Shown in pieces: positions 8,582 through 17,771 of a DNA stretch of 21,891 nucleotides. The notes under the pieces are model-generated. The model was given only the letters and a program-made list of their open reading frames with translations, did no database searches and was not told the origin of the DNA. Position numbers and translations under genes: made by a program. The stretch is from Scenedesmus sp. ARA3. Lineage: Eukaryota; Chlorophyta; Chlorophyceae; Sphaeropleales; Scenedesmaceae. The stretch is from contig RWJK01001924.1 of assembly GCA_004335835.1 (NCBI GenBank), positions 2,608 to 24,498 on the forward strand. Reading direction: 5' to 3'. How positions within the stretch are numbered: position 1 is the first letter of the stretch; every line of letters begins with the position of its first letter.

Positions 8582-11529
8582 ATGGCCGAGCAATCCTTCG
8601 TGCCTGACTTTAGTGAGTTCTATAACCAGTATGAACTGTCTGACGTGAACCTGTTCATACAAGAAGAGGAACATGCTGCGCCATGCAGCAGCAGCAGCAG
8701 CGGCATCATGTCAGGAGAGGAGGAGGAAGAGGAGGCGTGTGAGCCAGTTGCGGAGCAGGGCCCGAGCAAGCCACGGAGAAAAGCTCTTCCTGGGCACAGC
8801 ATGGTGCTGGTGGCCTTCTCAGCGTTCTTCAAGGCCAAGGTGAGGCCCAGCAGCTGCCTCTGCATGCACACGCAGCAGCGTGGCAAGCTGGCACAGCACC
8901 CAGCACAGCACCACTACCACTACTAGTGTTGTGCCACAGCTCAGCAGCAGAGTGTTGTGCCACAGCTCAGTGAGCTGGCACAGCACTGGCTGCAGCACCG
9001 AGCAGAGCACCACTGCCTGCCTGGCAGGCAGGGCTTTCCCAACACATGCTGCCGTTCTGTCGTATTGCTTGCTATGGCCATTGACAGCCATGTAGCCCCA
9101 AACTGCTGCTCTGAAGATGTGCTGCACCGTCGCAGCTGAAGAGCTGGGCTGCTGGGCCGTTCAACAGGCCAGAGATCCTGCTGTCAGTTCCTGCAGGTGA
9201 GGCAGCAAGCCTTGCTGGAAGCTCACTAAGACTCAGCCAGGGACCAGCTGCTGCTGCTGTATGCCAGATGCAGCAAACCTTAAGATTTGATTTTTGAACA
9301 CATGTGCCATACAGCCTTGCAGGAAGCAGACAGGAAGCTCTTGTCATTGTGTAGCACTCACTCTCCCTGCAAGCAAGGCTGGGCAGCAGTGCGCTGCCGC
9401 TGTTGGTAATGCTGCTCTGCAATGCTGCTGACAACACTCAAGCACTCGAGTCAAGCATATATGCATGCTGAGGTAACGATCATCAATCCAGCTGGTCGCC
9501 TGCTGCTCTGCGGCTGGCCCCTGTGCTTGCAGGACAGCTGGAGCTAGGGGAGCTGCTGCCGTGCTGCTCTGCATTGCTTCCTGTTACACATCAACACAAG
9601 CATGTGGAGAAACCTATGCGCAGTTTGTACTGGCCACCTGCCCCCTGTGCTTGCAGGGCAGCTGGAGCTGGGCGAGCTGCTGCTGCAGGCCATGTACCAG
9701 TGCACGCCAGACCTGGGCAGCACCAGCCAGCTGCAGCTGCTGCAGCTGCTGGCACTTGCAGACAGGTACGGCGTGAACAAAGTGCTGAGCGCAGCAGTGG
9801 CGGCGCTGCAGGCAGTGCCGCAAGCAGAGCTGCAGTGGGAGACGGTGATTGGCGTGTACACGCTGCCACCGGGCTGCACAGATGCCTGCAAGCCACTGAT
9901 GCCGGCTGTGCAGCAGCAGCTGCAGCAGCAGCTGGGTGACCTGGAGCTGGCACTGGCTCACAAGCGGAAGCGGCAGCGGCTGCTGGTGCTGCCGCACACG
10001 GTGCTGCTGCTGCTGCTGCAGGATGAACAGACCAAGGTGGCTGCAGAGAACACAGGTACAGGTGGCTGCTGCGGCTGAGGGCGCAATGCCTGCATGTAGC
10101 TCGCATACAAGCTGCAGGCTTGTGATCAGTTGGCATCAGTAATCCGATTACTTGGCAAGGACACAGGATTTGCCGGCTGCAGATGTCGGTGTGCTTGTGT
10201 ATTCACCGCAATGTTGCAACGCAGGTCCAGCAGCCATGCCAGTACAGCCAGCGCTGCTTGAGCGTGGCAATGGCTTTTGCTCGTCCAGGCAGGCACTGCT
10301 GGAGCAGCTTCCGCTGTATCTGCTGGCAACAGGAACAATATGTAGGGTGTTCATACAGCACTGTAGATGACTTCTTCGCTGCACTGCTGGCTCCGATGCC
10401 GTGCTGCTTGCAGTGTTCCGCGTCATTGAAGTGTGGCACAGCCACCAGCAGCAGCACAGCAGCAGCAGCAGCGATGAGGAACTGACCCAGCTGCTGCAGC
10501 AGATCCGCATGCAGCACTGCAGCCAGCCGTTTGTGGCCACTGTGCTGTGCGACAGCCCGCTGGTGGCGCAAGCCTTCAGCCCGCGTGAGCTGCGCCTGGC
10601 CTGCCTCTGCAGCAGCGCCGGCGGGGTGCAGCCCGATGCTGAGGCTGCTGTCGCCGCAGCAATGCAGAAGGTGCAGTGCCCAGTGCTTGCCCGCTTCCCG
10701 GCCTGGGTGAAGCCGAAGCGGCTGGCATCAGCAATGACCAAGCTGAGCATGGCGCGGCAGGTGGGCGGCTGTGTGGGTGATGCCTGGATCGCTGCTGCGG
10801 GCCGTGCTTATTGGCTTGCTGGTTGTTGACGTCCATAGGACAAGCAACTGGGATCACAGCATGCAACATCCAGGATGCCGTGCAATATCTGTTCCTTTAT
10901 GATGTCATCGTCTGCGGCATGCACACATTTGCTGACTGTGAGAAGAGAAGAAGCGGCTGGCAAACTACATCTTACAGGGTGCTGCTGCTGCCTGTGTATG
11001 CGCGTGGGTGCAGCTGAGCCTTGCGGACCTGCAGCAGCAGCTGGAGGCGCTGCAAAAAGCAGGCACGACCAACTCCTACACAACACTTGTATCGGGCTCG
11101 TGGCAGGGCGAAACATTTCAGGCGCGGCTGTGCGTCACGGCTGCAGCTCAGCCGGCTGACGCGGCTGCCGATGGCGCGCAGCTGGCAGCAGCCAACAGCA
11201 GCATGCCTTTCACTGTGGGGGTATACTTTGGTCCCCAGCATAGCAGCGTGGATGTGCTGCGCCTCGTCAGCTTCAGCGTCACGGCAAGTGCAACAGCGCC
11301 AGCGCTCGCGCGCCGCGGCAGCGGCAGCGCGTGGGTGCCCTCAGCTAAGGACATCACCTGCCACCTGGTGCGGCAGGGCTTCAGCTCTACCGAGTGGGGC
11401 TGGGTGGATCTGTTCAGGTATGGTGCGGTGGACGGCTGGGCTGCGTTTGAGGCGAAGTTGCGTGCCGGCAGCCTGGTGCATGCGGGCGACTGCCTGCACC
11501 TCAAGGTGGAGGTCACGGAGGTGCTGTAG
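8582..11529 (+). CDS. BTB/POZ domain protein with BACK-like middle region
   Basis: BTB proteins usually dimerise and often act as CUL3 ubiquitin-ligase adaptors; that role is inferred from family only. Exons: 8582-8839, 9136-9196, 9657-10055, 10414-10760, 11014-11529; phases close exactly to 526 aa plus TAG. The BTB fold starts with LSDVNLFIQ (19-27), is interrupted by a Ser- and Glu-rich insertion (about 36-53), resumes with PGHSMVLVAFSAFFKAK, then EILLSVPAGQLELGELLL and LLQLLALADRYGVNKVL. A BACK-like helical region follows (about 160-340), with LPHTVLLLLLQ, AAENTVFRVIEVW and FSPRELRLACL. The last exon encodes a strand-rich domain ending CLHLKVEVTEVL, which could be TRAF/MATH-like, but that is weak. 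The start codon is the only in-frame ATG before the conserved SDVNL. A partial copy of the exon 3 start lies upstream in intron 2. Confidence 0.85.
9519..9558 (+). repeat. Echo of BTB exon 3 acceptor and 5' end
   Basis: Copy of 9643-9682, offset 124 bp upstream, with a few mismatches. It includes the CTGTGCTTGCAG acceptor and the codons for GQLELGELL. The frame remains open after the copy, so it might act as a competing acceptor. Confidence 0.85.
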
Positions 11530-11538
11530 CTGCAGCAT

Positions 11539-11580
<42 letters not shown>
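11539..11580 (+). repeat. CAG tract (sense), 14 units, BTB 3' UTR
   Basis: Ten bases after the BTB stop; reads CAG, not CTG, in the gene's sense. Confidence 0.9.
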
Positions 11581-11581
<1 letters not shown>

Positions 11582-12295
11582 GCTTACTGGTAGCTGGGCT
11601 TTGCACAGCAAGCAAGGCACCATGTTGCCAATGAAGTGCTGCATGTTTGGGCGGCGTTGAAGTGCAGCAGCATCAGCTCGGAAAGCGCAGCAGGGGTTGA
11701 GCAGACACCATTGATGGGCTGCTGGCTGGCTGCCAGGCAAGCCTTGTTTTCTACACTGCCTTGTGATGCACATGCACGCAAATTGATGTGTATGGTAGTG
11801 CGTGCGTCTGCTTGTTTTCGTGCATGATCCGCGCAGCACTGAAACCAGCGCTGCCGCAGCTAGGCTAGGAGCGTTGGCAGGCTAGGCTACCCAACCGTTG
11901 ACTGTGGAAGAATAGCTTACTTCTACCCCATTTGTGATCCATATGGATCCATGCATGGACCTGCCATCATGGCAAATGATTATTTGCATGCAGCCGTATG
12001 CGCTGATCTTACACCTTTCTTGTTCATCTCGTACGAGCAGTGCCACTGCTCCCAGAAAGGCATGTGCAGCCAGTGGCTTCTGCCAACCCAAATTCAGCGC
12101 CGGCGCAATGACATTGCCAAAGCGTCCTGCAAGCGCTTGCATCATGCTAGCAGGCAATTGTGCTGTGGCTTTCATCGTCACCATGGCCCATGTTAGTAAC
12201 GTGCTGACGCTGGTGGACAGCAGGTGGCCGCCGCCACCAGCCCAGGGCACACCCAAATGCTACAGTTGCCAAGGGTGACTTTGCTGATGACAACA

Positions 12296-12300
12296 TGTAA
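12296..12300 (+). terminator. TGTAA polyadenylation signal, BTB gene
   Basis: The first plus-strand TGTAA I see after the BTB stop. It lies about 175 bp from the oppositely oriented signal of the Psb27-like gene, as expected for convergent genes. Confidence 0.5.
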
Positions 12301-12459
12301 GCAGTGGGTTAAAGCTGATGCTGGAAGCTGAGTTTTGAGATTCAGATGCAGCGACCTTGTCACATGATATACTGTATCCCTTATGACATCACACCACTGC
12401 CGCCACTGGCAGGCCTGCCTCGCTGCACAATGCCACCACGGTTGGTTGTCGAGAAGCCC

Positions 12460-12493
12460 ATCACGATTTGTGTGTTACACGACGGGAACACAG
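12460..12493 (-). repeat. 34-bp 3'-end element, copy 2 (inverted)
   Basis: Reverse-complement copy of 8050-8083 with two mismatches. It contains TGTAA of the minus strand at 12475-12479. Confidence 0.75.
12475..12479 (-). terminator. TGTAA polyadenylation signal, Psb27-like gene
   Basis: Plus-strand TTACA, read as TGTAA on the minus strand, about 615 bp after the stop of the Psb27-like gene. Confidence 0.55.
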
Positions 12494-12780
12494 CCCACTT
12501 TCGAGCCAATGACAGGCTCATTGGGCAACCACTACATCAAGCATCCTGGATTTCATCATGCTACAGGCTCGCCGCCTGTGCTGCCAGCATAGCACAGTGG
12601 CAGCAAGCTAGTAGCCACCATTAAATGGGCAAGTTGCCCTCGCATTCTGCCGCTGCTGCCGCGGCGGCGGCCGCCATCTCGTGAAGGGGCGCCTGGTCAC
12701 CAACCCAGCAGGCTCATCCTCGCCTGCAGTCATGTAAAATGACGAATTGATGTTCTCCGACTGGCTCTATGCGGCATAAA

Positions 12781-13093
12781 AAGCCCAGCAGGCTCTTCTC
12801 CTGCTCAGGCAGTGCTACCTCCAATGCTTGCAAGCGCGCCAGCATGTCGCCCTTCACAGCGCCGCTCAGCCTGCTGCGGGGCCCCACCGCTGCCACTGCT
12901 GCCGCTGCCTTAAGTTGCTTCTGCCCATCAAAATCCTAGCAGGCTCTTCTCCTGCTCCGGCAGCGCCGCCTCCACCGCTTGCAAGCATGCCAGCATGTGG
13001 CCCCTCACAGCGCCGCTCAGCCTGCCGTCGCCTCTGCTGCCGCACTGCTGCCGCCACGCTGCTGCTGCTGCTGCCTCACAAAGCTGCTGCCCA
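12781..13093 (-). repeat. Two degenerate copies of the Psb27-like C-terminal exon in its 3' UTR
   Basis: The coding end at 13097-13200 recurs twice downstream in transcript sense, at offsets of 166 and then 151 bp. The nearer copy still reads LSGAVRGHMLACLQAVEAAL, then LPEQEKSLLGF and TGA. The farther copy keeps SLLGF but has lost the stop and reads on. Confidence 0.88.
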
Positions 13094-13922
13094 TCAAAAG
13101 CCCAGCAGGCTCTTCTCCTGCTCTGGCAGCGCCGCCTCCACTGCCGCCAAGCGTTGCAGCACGCGGCCCTTCACCTCCGCGCTCAGCCTGCTGCGCGGCC
13201 CTGCGCTTTGGTAGAAGCGGCCCAGCTCGCTCAGCACGCCTGCAGGCGGCAAACAGCAGCAGAAAGAATGTGTCAGGTGTAAAGCAAACATAATTATTAG
13301 TTGTAGCTGAAAACGGCCTCAGGCAAACAGAGAGAAGCAGCCTACCTGAGACAGCGCGTGTAAGGAGAGAGCATGGCGGCAGGGGCAGCAGCGCATCAAG
13401 GGGCTGCGCCACAGCCACCAGCTCACGGCGTGCGCCCTTCAAGGCAAGTCCTGGAAGATAGTGTGCACAGACGTGTGCGCAGCAGCGGAGGCAAGCCGTG
13501 CTGCTGTTCAGCGGCGGCAGCTGCATTCGTGCAGCCAGCAGTGTGCCAATTAGGCATGCCGCCCACGGTTTCGGGACCGCCGCTGCTTGCAGCTCATGTC
13601 CAGCCCCACCCTCTTTCAGCCAATACCAGCTGTCCCGCCCTCTAGGATACAATGCATATCCGCCCTCTGGGATACTATGAGTATCACTCACCCCGCATCT
13701 CGGTGTGTGAGGGGTCCCCCGCCACTGCCGGGTTGTCCTGCCACTTGCCCACAAACTCCCTCACCAGCTCCTTGGCGGGGTCGGCCTTGCGCCGCACCTG
13801 CAGCAGGAGGCAGTGCAGCAGCAACACACACTGAGAAGGGGCCTCTTGAACAGGCGCTCAGCAGACTCCCTCACCAGCTCCTTGGCGAGGTCGGCCTTGC
13901 GCCGCACCTGCAGGGGGGCAGT

Positions 13923-13964
<42 letters not shown>

Positions 13965-14175
13965 CACACACTGAGTAGGGGGCTGTTGAACAGGCGTTCG
14001 GCACACTCCCTCACCAGCTCCTCGGCGGCATCAGCCTTGCGCCGCACCTGCAAGGGGGGAGTGTGCCGCAGTGATTTGAAGTGATGCGTATTCATATTAC
14101 GCTATTCCCCGGCTAGTTTTCAGCTGCTGGTGTTGGACTGCTGCTGCCGTGCTGCTTATGGAGTCATCAATGTGA

Positions 14176-14218
<43 letters not shown>

Positions 14219-14910
14219 CGTGCTGCTGCTGCTGCTGTGGTGGTGCTGCTGTTATTGCTGTTACTGCTGTTGCTGCTGCTGCTGCCGCACCTCTGCCTCC
14301 TTGGCGCCGTCCGCCTCCGCCTCAATGGAGGCCCGCAGCGCATCCACCAGCTTATGCATGGTGCGGCTGTACGCTGCACCAGCAGCAGCAGCAGCAGCAC
14401 GATGAGCATAGCTTCAGCAAGCTAGGAGAAGCATCTGTGAACGCAGTAAGGGCGAGTGGGACAGGGCGCGTGCTGCTGCCTGCAGTGTTGTACAGCCAGC
14501 TGGCTCCGCCCAAGGTCGGCGTAGCGACACCAGTGACTGACTGGGGCAAATGTGTGGCAGGTGGTAGTATTAAAGAAGCGCGCATAGGTGCAGGAACGCT
14601 GTTTGCGGCAGACAGACCCCTTATGCAACGCACCTTTTGGCAGCTCCACTGCTTGCTGCCCTGCAGGTAGCCCGGGCAGCTGCCGCTCCAGATCCTCCGC
14701 TACATTTGCTGCTGCCTCGCCAGCTTGTAACAGCACCAGCAACGCTGAGGACTGCAGCAGCTGCTGCCTCCTGCTCTGCTGCTGTTGCTGCTGCGCTGCT
14801 GGTTTGCTGCTGCTGCTGCTGCTCCTGCTGTGTGAACATCTGACGACCAGGCGCTGCTGCTGCGACCGGACATGGCGCACACACGTTCTTTTAAAGCTTA
14901 GAGACTGCAT
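13094..14910 (-). CDS. PSB27: Psb27-like photosystem II assembly protein, thylakoid lumen
   Basis: Psb27 proteins bind CP43 on the lumenal side and assist assembly and repair of photosystem II. Exons: 14910-14634, 14373-14291, 13797-13692, 13239-13094; phases close to 203 aa plus TGA. The N-terminus is basic and Ser/Gln-rich (chloroplast transit type). It is followed by SRRQQLLQSSALLVLLQAG and an Ala-rich cleavage region, which looks like a twin-arginine lumen signal (about 46-68). The mature part fits the family: AYSRTMHKLVDALRASI, AKELVREFVGKWQDNPAVAG, DPSHTEMRGVLSELGRFYQ, VKGRVLQRLAAVEAAL. Residues about 39-44 are a Gln run encoded by CAG repeats. Two copies of the exon 3 start lie in intron 2 and two copies of the last exon lie in the 3' UTR. 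The H1 or H2 (LPA19) type cannot be decided. A different lumenal four-helix protein is the main alternative. Confidence 0.74.
13862..14054 (-). repeat. Two echoes of Psb27-like exon 3 in its upstream intron
   Basis: The exon 3 start (13751-13800) recurs at 13865-13912 and 14004-14052, offsets 120 and 130 bp. The intervening intron sequence (GCAGTG, CAG tract, CACACACTGAG, TTGAACAGGCG) is copied too, so this is a tandem array of three units. Both copies read VRRKAD-A-EL in frame after a CAG acceptor, and each contains GTGAGG as a possible donor after 33 nt. Confidence 0.9.
13924..13962 (-). repeat. CTG tract (sense), 13 units, Psb27-like intron 2
   Basis: Sits inside the tandem echo array, upstream of an echo acceptor rather than of the exon itself. 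Confidence 0.9.
14176..14282 (-). repeat. Impure CAG-rich tract (sense) after Psb27-like exon 2
   Basis: Plus strand is mostly CTG and GTT/ATT variants. In sense it is CAG/AAC-rich and begins just inside the intron donor. Confidence 0.8.
14380..14397 (-). repeat. CTG tract (sense), 6 units, before Psb27-like exon 2
   Basis: Runs into GTGCAG, the exon 2 acceptor. Confidence 0.85.
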
Positions 14911-15104
14911 TTGGAGCGGTGGTGCTGGCCAATGAAGCTTCGATCAAGCCGGTGCGACAGCCGAAGTGGTGACGGGCAAGAACAGCAGTGGCTCCAATAT
15001 CTACAAGGTCTTCAATGCGCGTAACGTTGAACGACGAGTTCATGTAAGCATGACAGCACTGTTGCATCTGGTGTTTGGACCCGTGAGACCCCATCACTGG
15101 ACTG
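14911..15104 (-). promoter_or_regulatory. Upstream region of the Psb27-like gene
   Basis: About 190 bp between the Psb27-like start codon and the TGTAA of the upstream DCC gene, so promoter and 5' UTR must be compact. No clear core element was recognised. Confidence 0.4.
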
Positions 15105-15109
15105 TTACA
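15105..15109 (-). terminator. TGTAA polyadenylation signal, DCC gene
   Basis: Plus-strand TTACA. On the minus strand GTGTAACA is followed by GTGATGGG, resembling the flanks of the 34-bp element at 12460-12493. Confidence 0.5.
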
Positions 15110-15776
15110 CATGGTCAAAAGTTCAGTACTGCTACCAGAGCCGACTGCTGAAGCATGCATGCACGCCTCCTATCGCAAAATCCAGCTTATCAAAAACACA
15201 GGCAGCAGCAAGGCCTGCAGCAACTGCCTGCAGCATTGGTGCATGCCTGGACTTGCTGCCCAAACCTTGGCACAGCCTGCTGCGCTGGTCAACTGTGGCA
15301 TGGAGACATTATGTATGTGCTATGCTAGCGTAAGCTGTATCAAACAAACATAGCTGTATACAGGTGCTTATTGCAGCACCTAAGTTTTAACTGCGCCAGG
15401 CAGTGCCAGTGGCAGTGGCACATCCAGCACTGGGCCAACACGCAGCAAGTGAGCCACAGCCAGTCTCGGACACCTAGCTGCTGCTTCTGCTCTACTTGCC
15501 CCAGCGCTACCAGCGGCACTTGTGCTGCCCCTGCCACACCCCACTATTCATCACACTGCTGCTGCTGCAGATGCTGCTGCTGCAGATGCTGCTGGCGCCC
15601 GCGCACGCCTGCTTGCCCCAGCACTGCCAGTGGCGCTGCTTGCCCCACCTGCTGCTGCTGCTGCTGCCGCCGCCAGCTTGTGGAGCGCTACTTGCCCCAG
15701 CGTTGCCGCAGGCGCTCGCGCTCTCTCCGTTCCACACACCCCACCCCCGCAGCACACTGCTGCCCAGCTGGTGGCG
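15110..15776 (-). other. 3' UTR of the DCC gene with copies of its coding end
   Basis: No separate gene is seen. Three degenerate copies of the last coding bases (real copy 15774-15815) occur at about 15684-15728, 15609-15640 and 15491-15520. The nearest still reads ERERLRQRWGK then TAG. Confidence 0.7.
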
Positions 15777-15914
15777 CTACTTGCCCCAGCGCTGCCAGTG
15801 GCGCTCGCGCTCCTCCTTCCACGCGTCATCCGCCATGGCCTGCTCCCTGCAGCGGCCCAGCACCAGGTCCTCCGCATCAAGGAAGCGCTCCAGCACGCTA
15901 GTGTCCGGCACCTG

Positions 15915-15950
<36 letters not shown>

Positions 15951-15992
15951 TAAGAGAGCGTCAAGGAAGCGCCAGCACCGATGTGTGCGGCA

Positions 15993-16032
<40 letters not shown>

Positions 16033-16086
16033 CTTTTAGCAGTCATAGAGCGTCAAGGAAGCGCTCCAGCACCGATGTGTCTGGCA

Positions 16087-16124
<38 letters not shown>

Positions 16125-17771
16125 CAGCGTCAGAGAGCACCAAGGGAGCGCCTCAACAGAGACGAGTCAGGCACCTGCAGCAGCAGCTTCAGCTTACACC
16201 AGCATACAAGTGTGCGGCCATAGGCAGCGCCTGCGCGCCACATGAAGCTGTGCCGGCAATGCAGCGCTTGTTTCAGCCATTTGCTGAGAAAACGCAGATG
16301 GACCCGAGTGTGTTGTGGCTGTAGGCGTGGCGGCAGCCCAGCCCCTCACCTGGCAGACCTTGCTGCGCCCGAACCAGCTGTAGCGGTTGGCGGCCACGAT
16401 GTCGTACACAGCCTCACGCACGGGCAGCGGCACCTGCAGCAGCAGCAGCAGCAGCAGCAGGGGCGGCAGCAGGGGCGGCGTTGAGCGTGAGCACTGATGG
16501 CATGCCACGCGGCTCTGGGCTGCACAGTGGCAGCTGCTGCCTGGTGAGCCTGCCGACACTGACGGCCAGCACACAGCATTGCTTGCAGGTAAACGGTTGT
16601 GCAATTACCATGCCTAAAACTGTCATATTACACTCCTGGGCTGCTCTGTCTGGCCAGGACACCCCTGGGCTGCCCTACCCAGGGACCCCAATCAAGTGTG
16701 CCCTTGGCGCAGACATCACACGGAGAGGCATCTCCTGGGTCGGCGCTCTGGTTTTGTAGGCGGTGGCAACATGCTGTCAAGGCCGCAGCAAGCACGCATT
16801 GCACTGCTGCTGCTGCTGCGCTACTCCGTATGTACAAATGCCATCAATGCTACAGCTGCTGCTGCTGCTGCCGCTGCTGCTGCTGCTGCTGCACGCCGTA
16901 CCTCCAGCGCTGCGGTGCTGCCCTCGCTCCAGCGGTCCTCCTGGATGAAGATAAAGCGCTTGAGCGCGTCACCGCGGCTGAAGCCCAGCCTGGCGCAGCA
17001 GCAGCAGCGGCAGCAGGCGCGTGCAGCAGGTGTGAGCGGCTGGTGTTGTATTGTAGATGGCCCACCATGGGCGACAGCTCCTGCAGGACACACTGCTGCT
17101 GCTGCTGCTGCTGCTGCTGCCGCTGCTGCTGTCTGTGCTGCATGCCAGATTCTGTATGCGGCGATGTCGACTTACACAGCAGCCGGCACACATAGATGAG
17201 ACAGCGTGCAGTGCCACTGCAGCAAGAAGGTATGCAAACAAGGCAGCGTGCTGCCATCCAAGGCTGGTGCTGCTGGTGCTGCTGCTGCTGCTGCTGCCTG
17301 GCTCACCCCCGCAGGTATGGCTCTGCCTTGGGGCTCTGCACGCTGCAGAAGAGCAGGTTTTTCTGCGGGTCCCGCTTGATGATGAAGCGTACAGCGGCAT
17401 TACACAAGTTGCACACGCCTGGAAGGGACACAACAAGCGGAAGTCAACAGGCACCAGCACAGTGCTGCAGAGGGTGGGCAAACCCACTCCCGCTATTGCC
17501 CACAGTACTAGCAATGTACTGCTAGCAGTGCGGGCCCATGCGTACCCTGCACAGTGCTAGCAGTGCGGGCCCATGCGTACCCTGCACAGTGCCGCATGAA
17601 AAATTTCACGCTTGAGGCATACCAGGTCAAAAAAGGGCATCTGCTGCTGACGCACCAGGCCCTTGCAGGAGCTGCTTCTCGCACCATCTGCTCACCATCG
17701 TACATGATCACCCTCCCAGTGGCTGCTAGTTGGTGAGCCATGTTGCCGGTTGCTCCAGCTGCTCCCGCCAT
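15777..17771 (-). CDS. DCC-family (DUF393) thiol-disulfide oxidoreductase-like protein
   Basis: DCC proteins carry a conserved Asp and a CxxC pair and are thought to be thioredoxin-like; biochemical roles are poorly known. Exons found: 17771-17696, 17418-17307, 16989-16902, 16433-16350, 15911-15777. They encode 164 residues. Features: GRVIMYDGVCNLCNAAVRFI (19-38, with CNLC), FIIKRDPQKNLLFCSVQSP, FIFIQEDRWSEGSTAALE, VPLPVREAVYDIVAANRYSW then FGRSKVC, and a terminal acidic/basic helix ending HWQRWGK. Between ALE (92) and VPLP the family usually has about 17 more residues, so one short phase-0 exon in 16434-16901 was probably missed. A weak candidate ends at 16679 (reads TLDWGPW). The start is the first ATG after an in-frame stop (TGA at 17843-17841). 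No strong targeting signal. The last exon has multiple echoes on both sides. Confidence 0.85.
15916..16185 (-). repeat. Tandem array: CAG tract plus echo of DCC last-exon 5' end, three extra units
   Basis: The real exon start (about 15870-15911) is followed upstream in transcript sense by three copies at 15957-15997, 16047-16092 and 16135-16182. Each is bordered by a CAG tract (15916-15948, 15998-16030, 16092-16121). Each copy preserves GTGCC or similar after a CAG acceptor; the first two copies keep the SVL--FLDA-like codons, the third is most diverged. Confidence 0.92.
16437..16460 (-). repeat. CTG tract (sense), 8 units, before the DCC VPLP exon
   Basis: Joins the CAG acceptor directly. 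Confidence 0.9.
16856..16891 (-). repeat. CAG tract (sense) just after a DCC donor
   Basis: Interrupted tract starting about ten bases after the GTACGG donor of the exon at 16902-16989. Confidence 0.85.
17093..17119 (-). repeat. CAG tract (sense), 9 units, DCC intron 2
   Basis: Mid-intron, CAG in the gene's sense. Confidence 0.85.
17279..17296 (-). repeat. CAG tract (sense), 6 units, just after a DCC donor
   Basis: Begins about ten bases after the GTGAGC donor of the exon at 17307-17418. Confidence 0.85.
17521..17590. repeat. Perfect 35-bp tandem duplication
   Basis: 17521-17555 and 17556-17590 appear identical. It lies in intron 1 of the DCC gene and includes GCGGGCCCATGCGTACC. Confidence 0.93.

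Larger units (their letters stand above)
11530..12300 (+). other. 3' UTR of the BTB gene (inferred)
   Basis: From the TAG stop to TGTAA. It holds a 14-unit CAG tract at 11539-11580 and no protein-like frame. A short palindrome, GATCCATATGGATC, lies at about 11936-11949. Confidence 0.5.

Noticed and set aside
11008..11593. Alternative frame over the BTB last exon (Arg/Ser-rich)
   Set aside because: The frame used ends in a coherent strand-rich domain and joins exon 4 in phase 0.
13741..14054. Possible CRISPR-like array
   Set aside because: Only three units, units contain exon sequence and a microsatellite, no conserved short repeat with unique spacers.
16599..17199. Plus-strand frames opposite the DCC gene
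   Set aside because: They arise from CTG/GCT repeat translation and lack domains.
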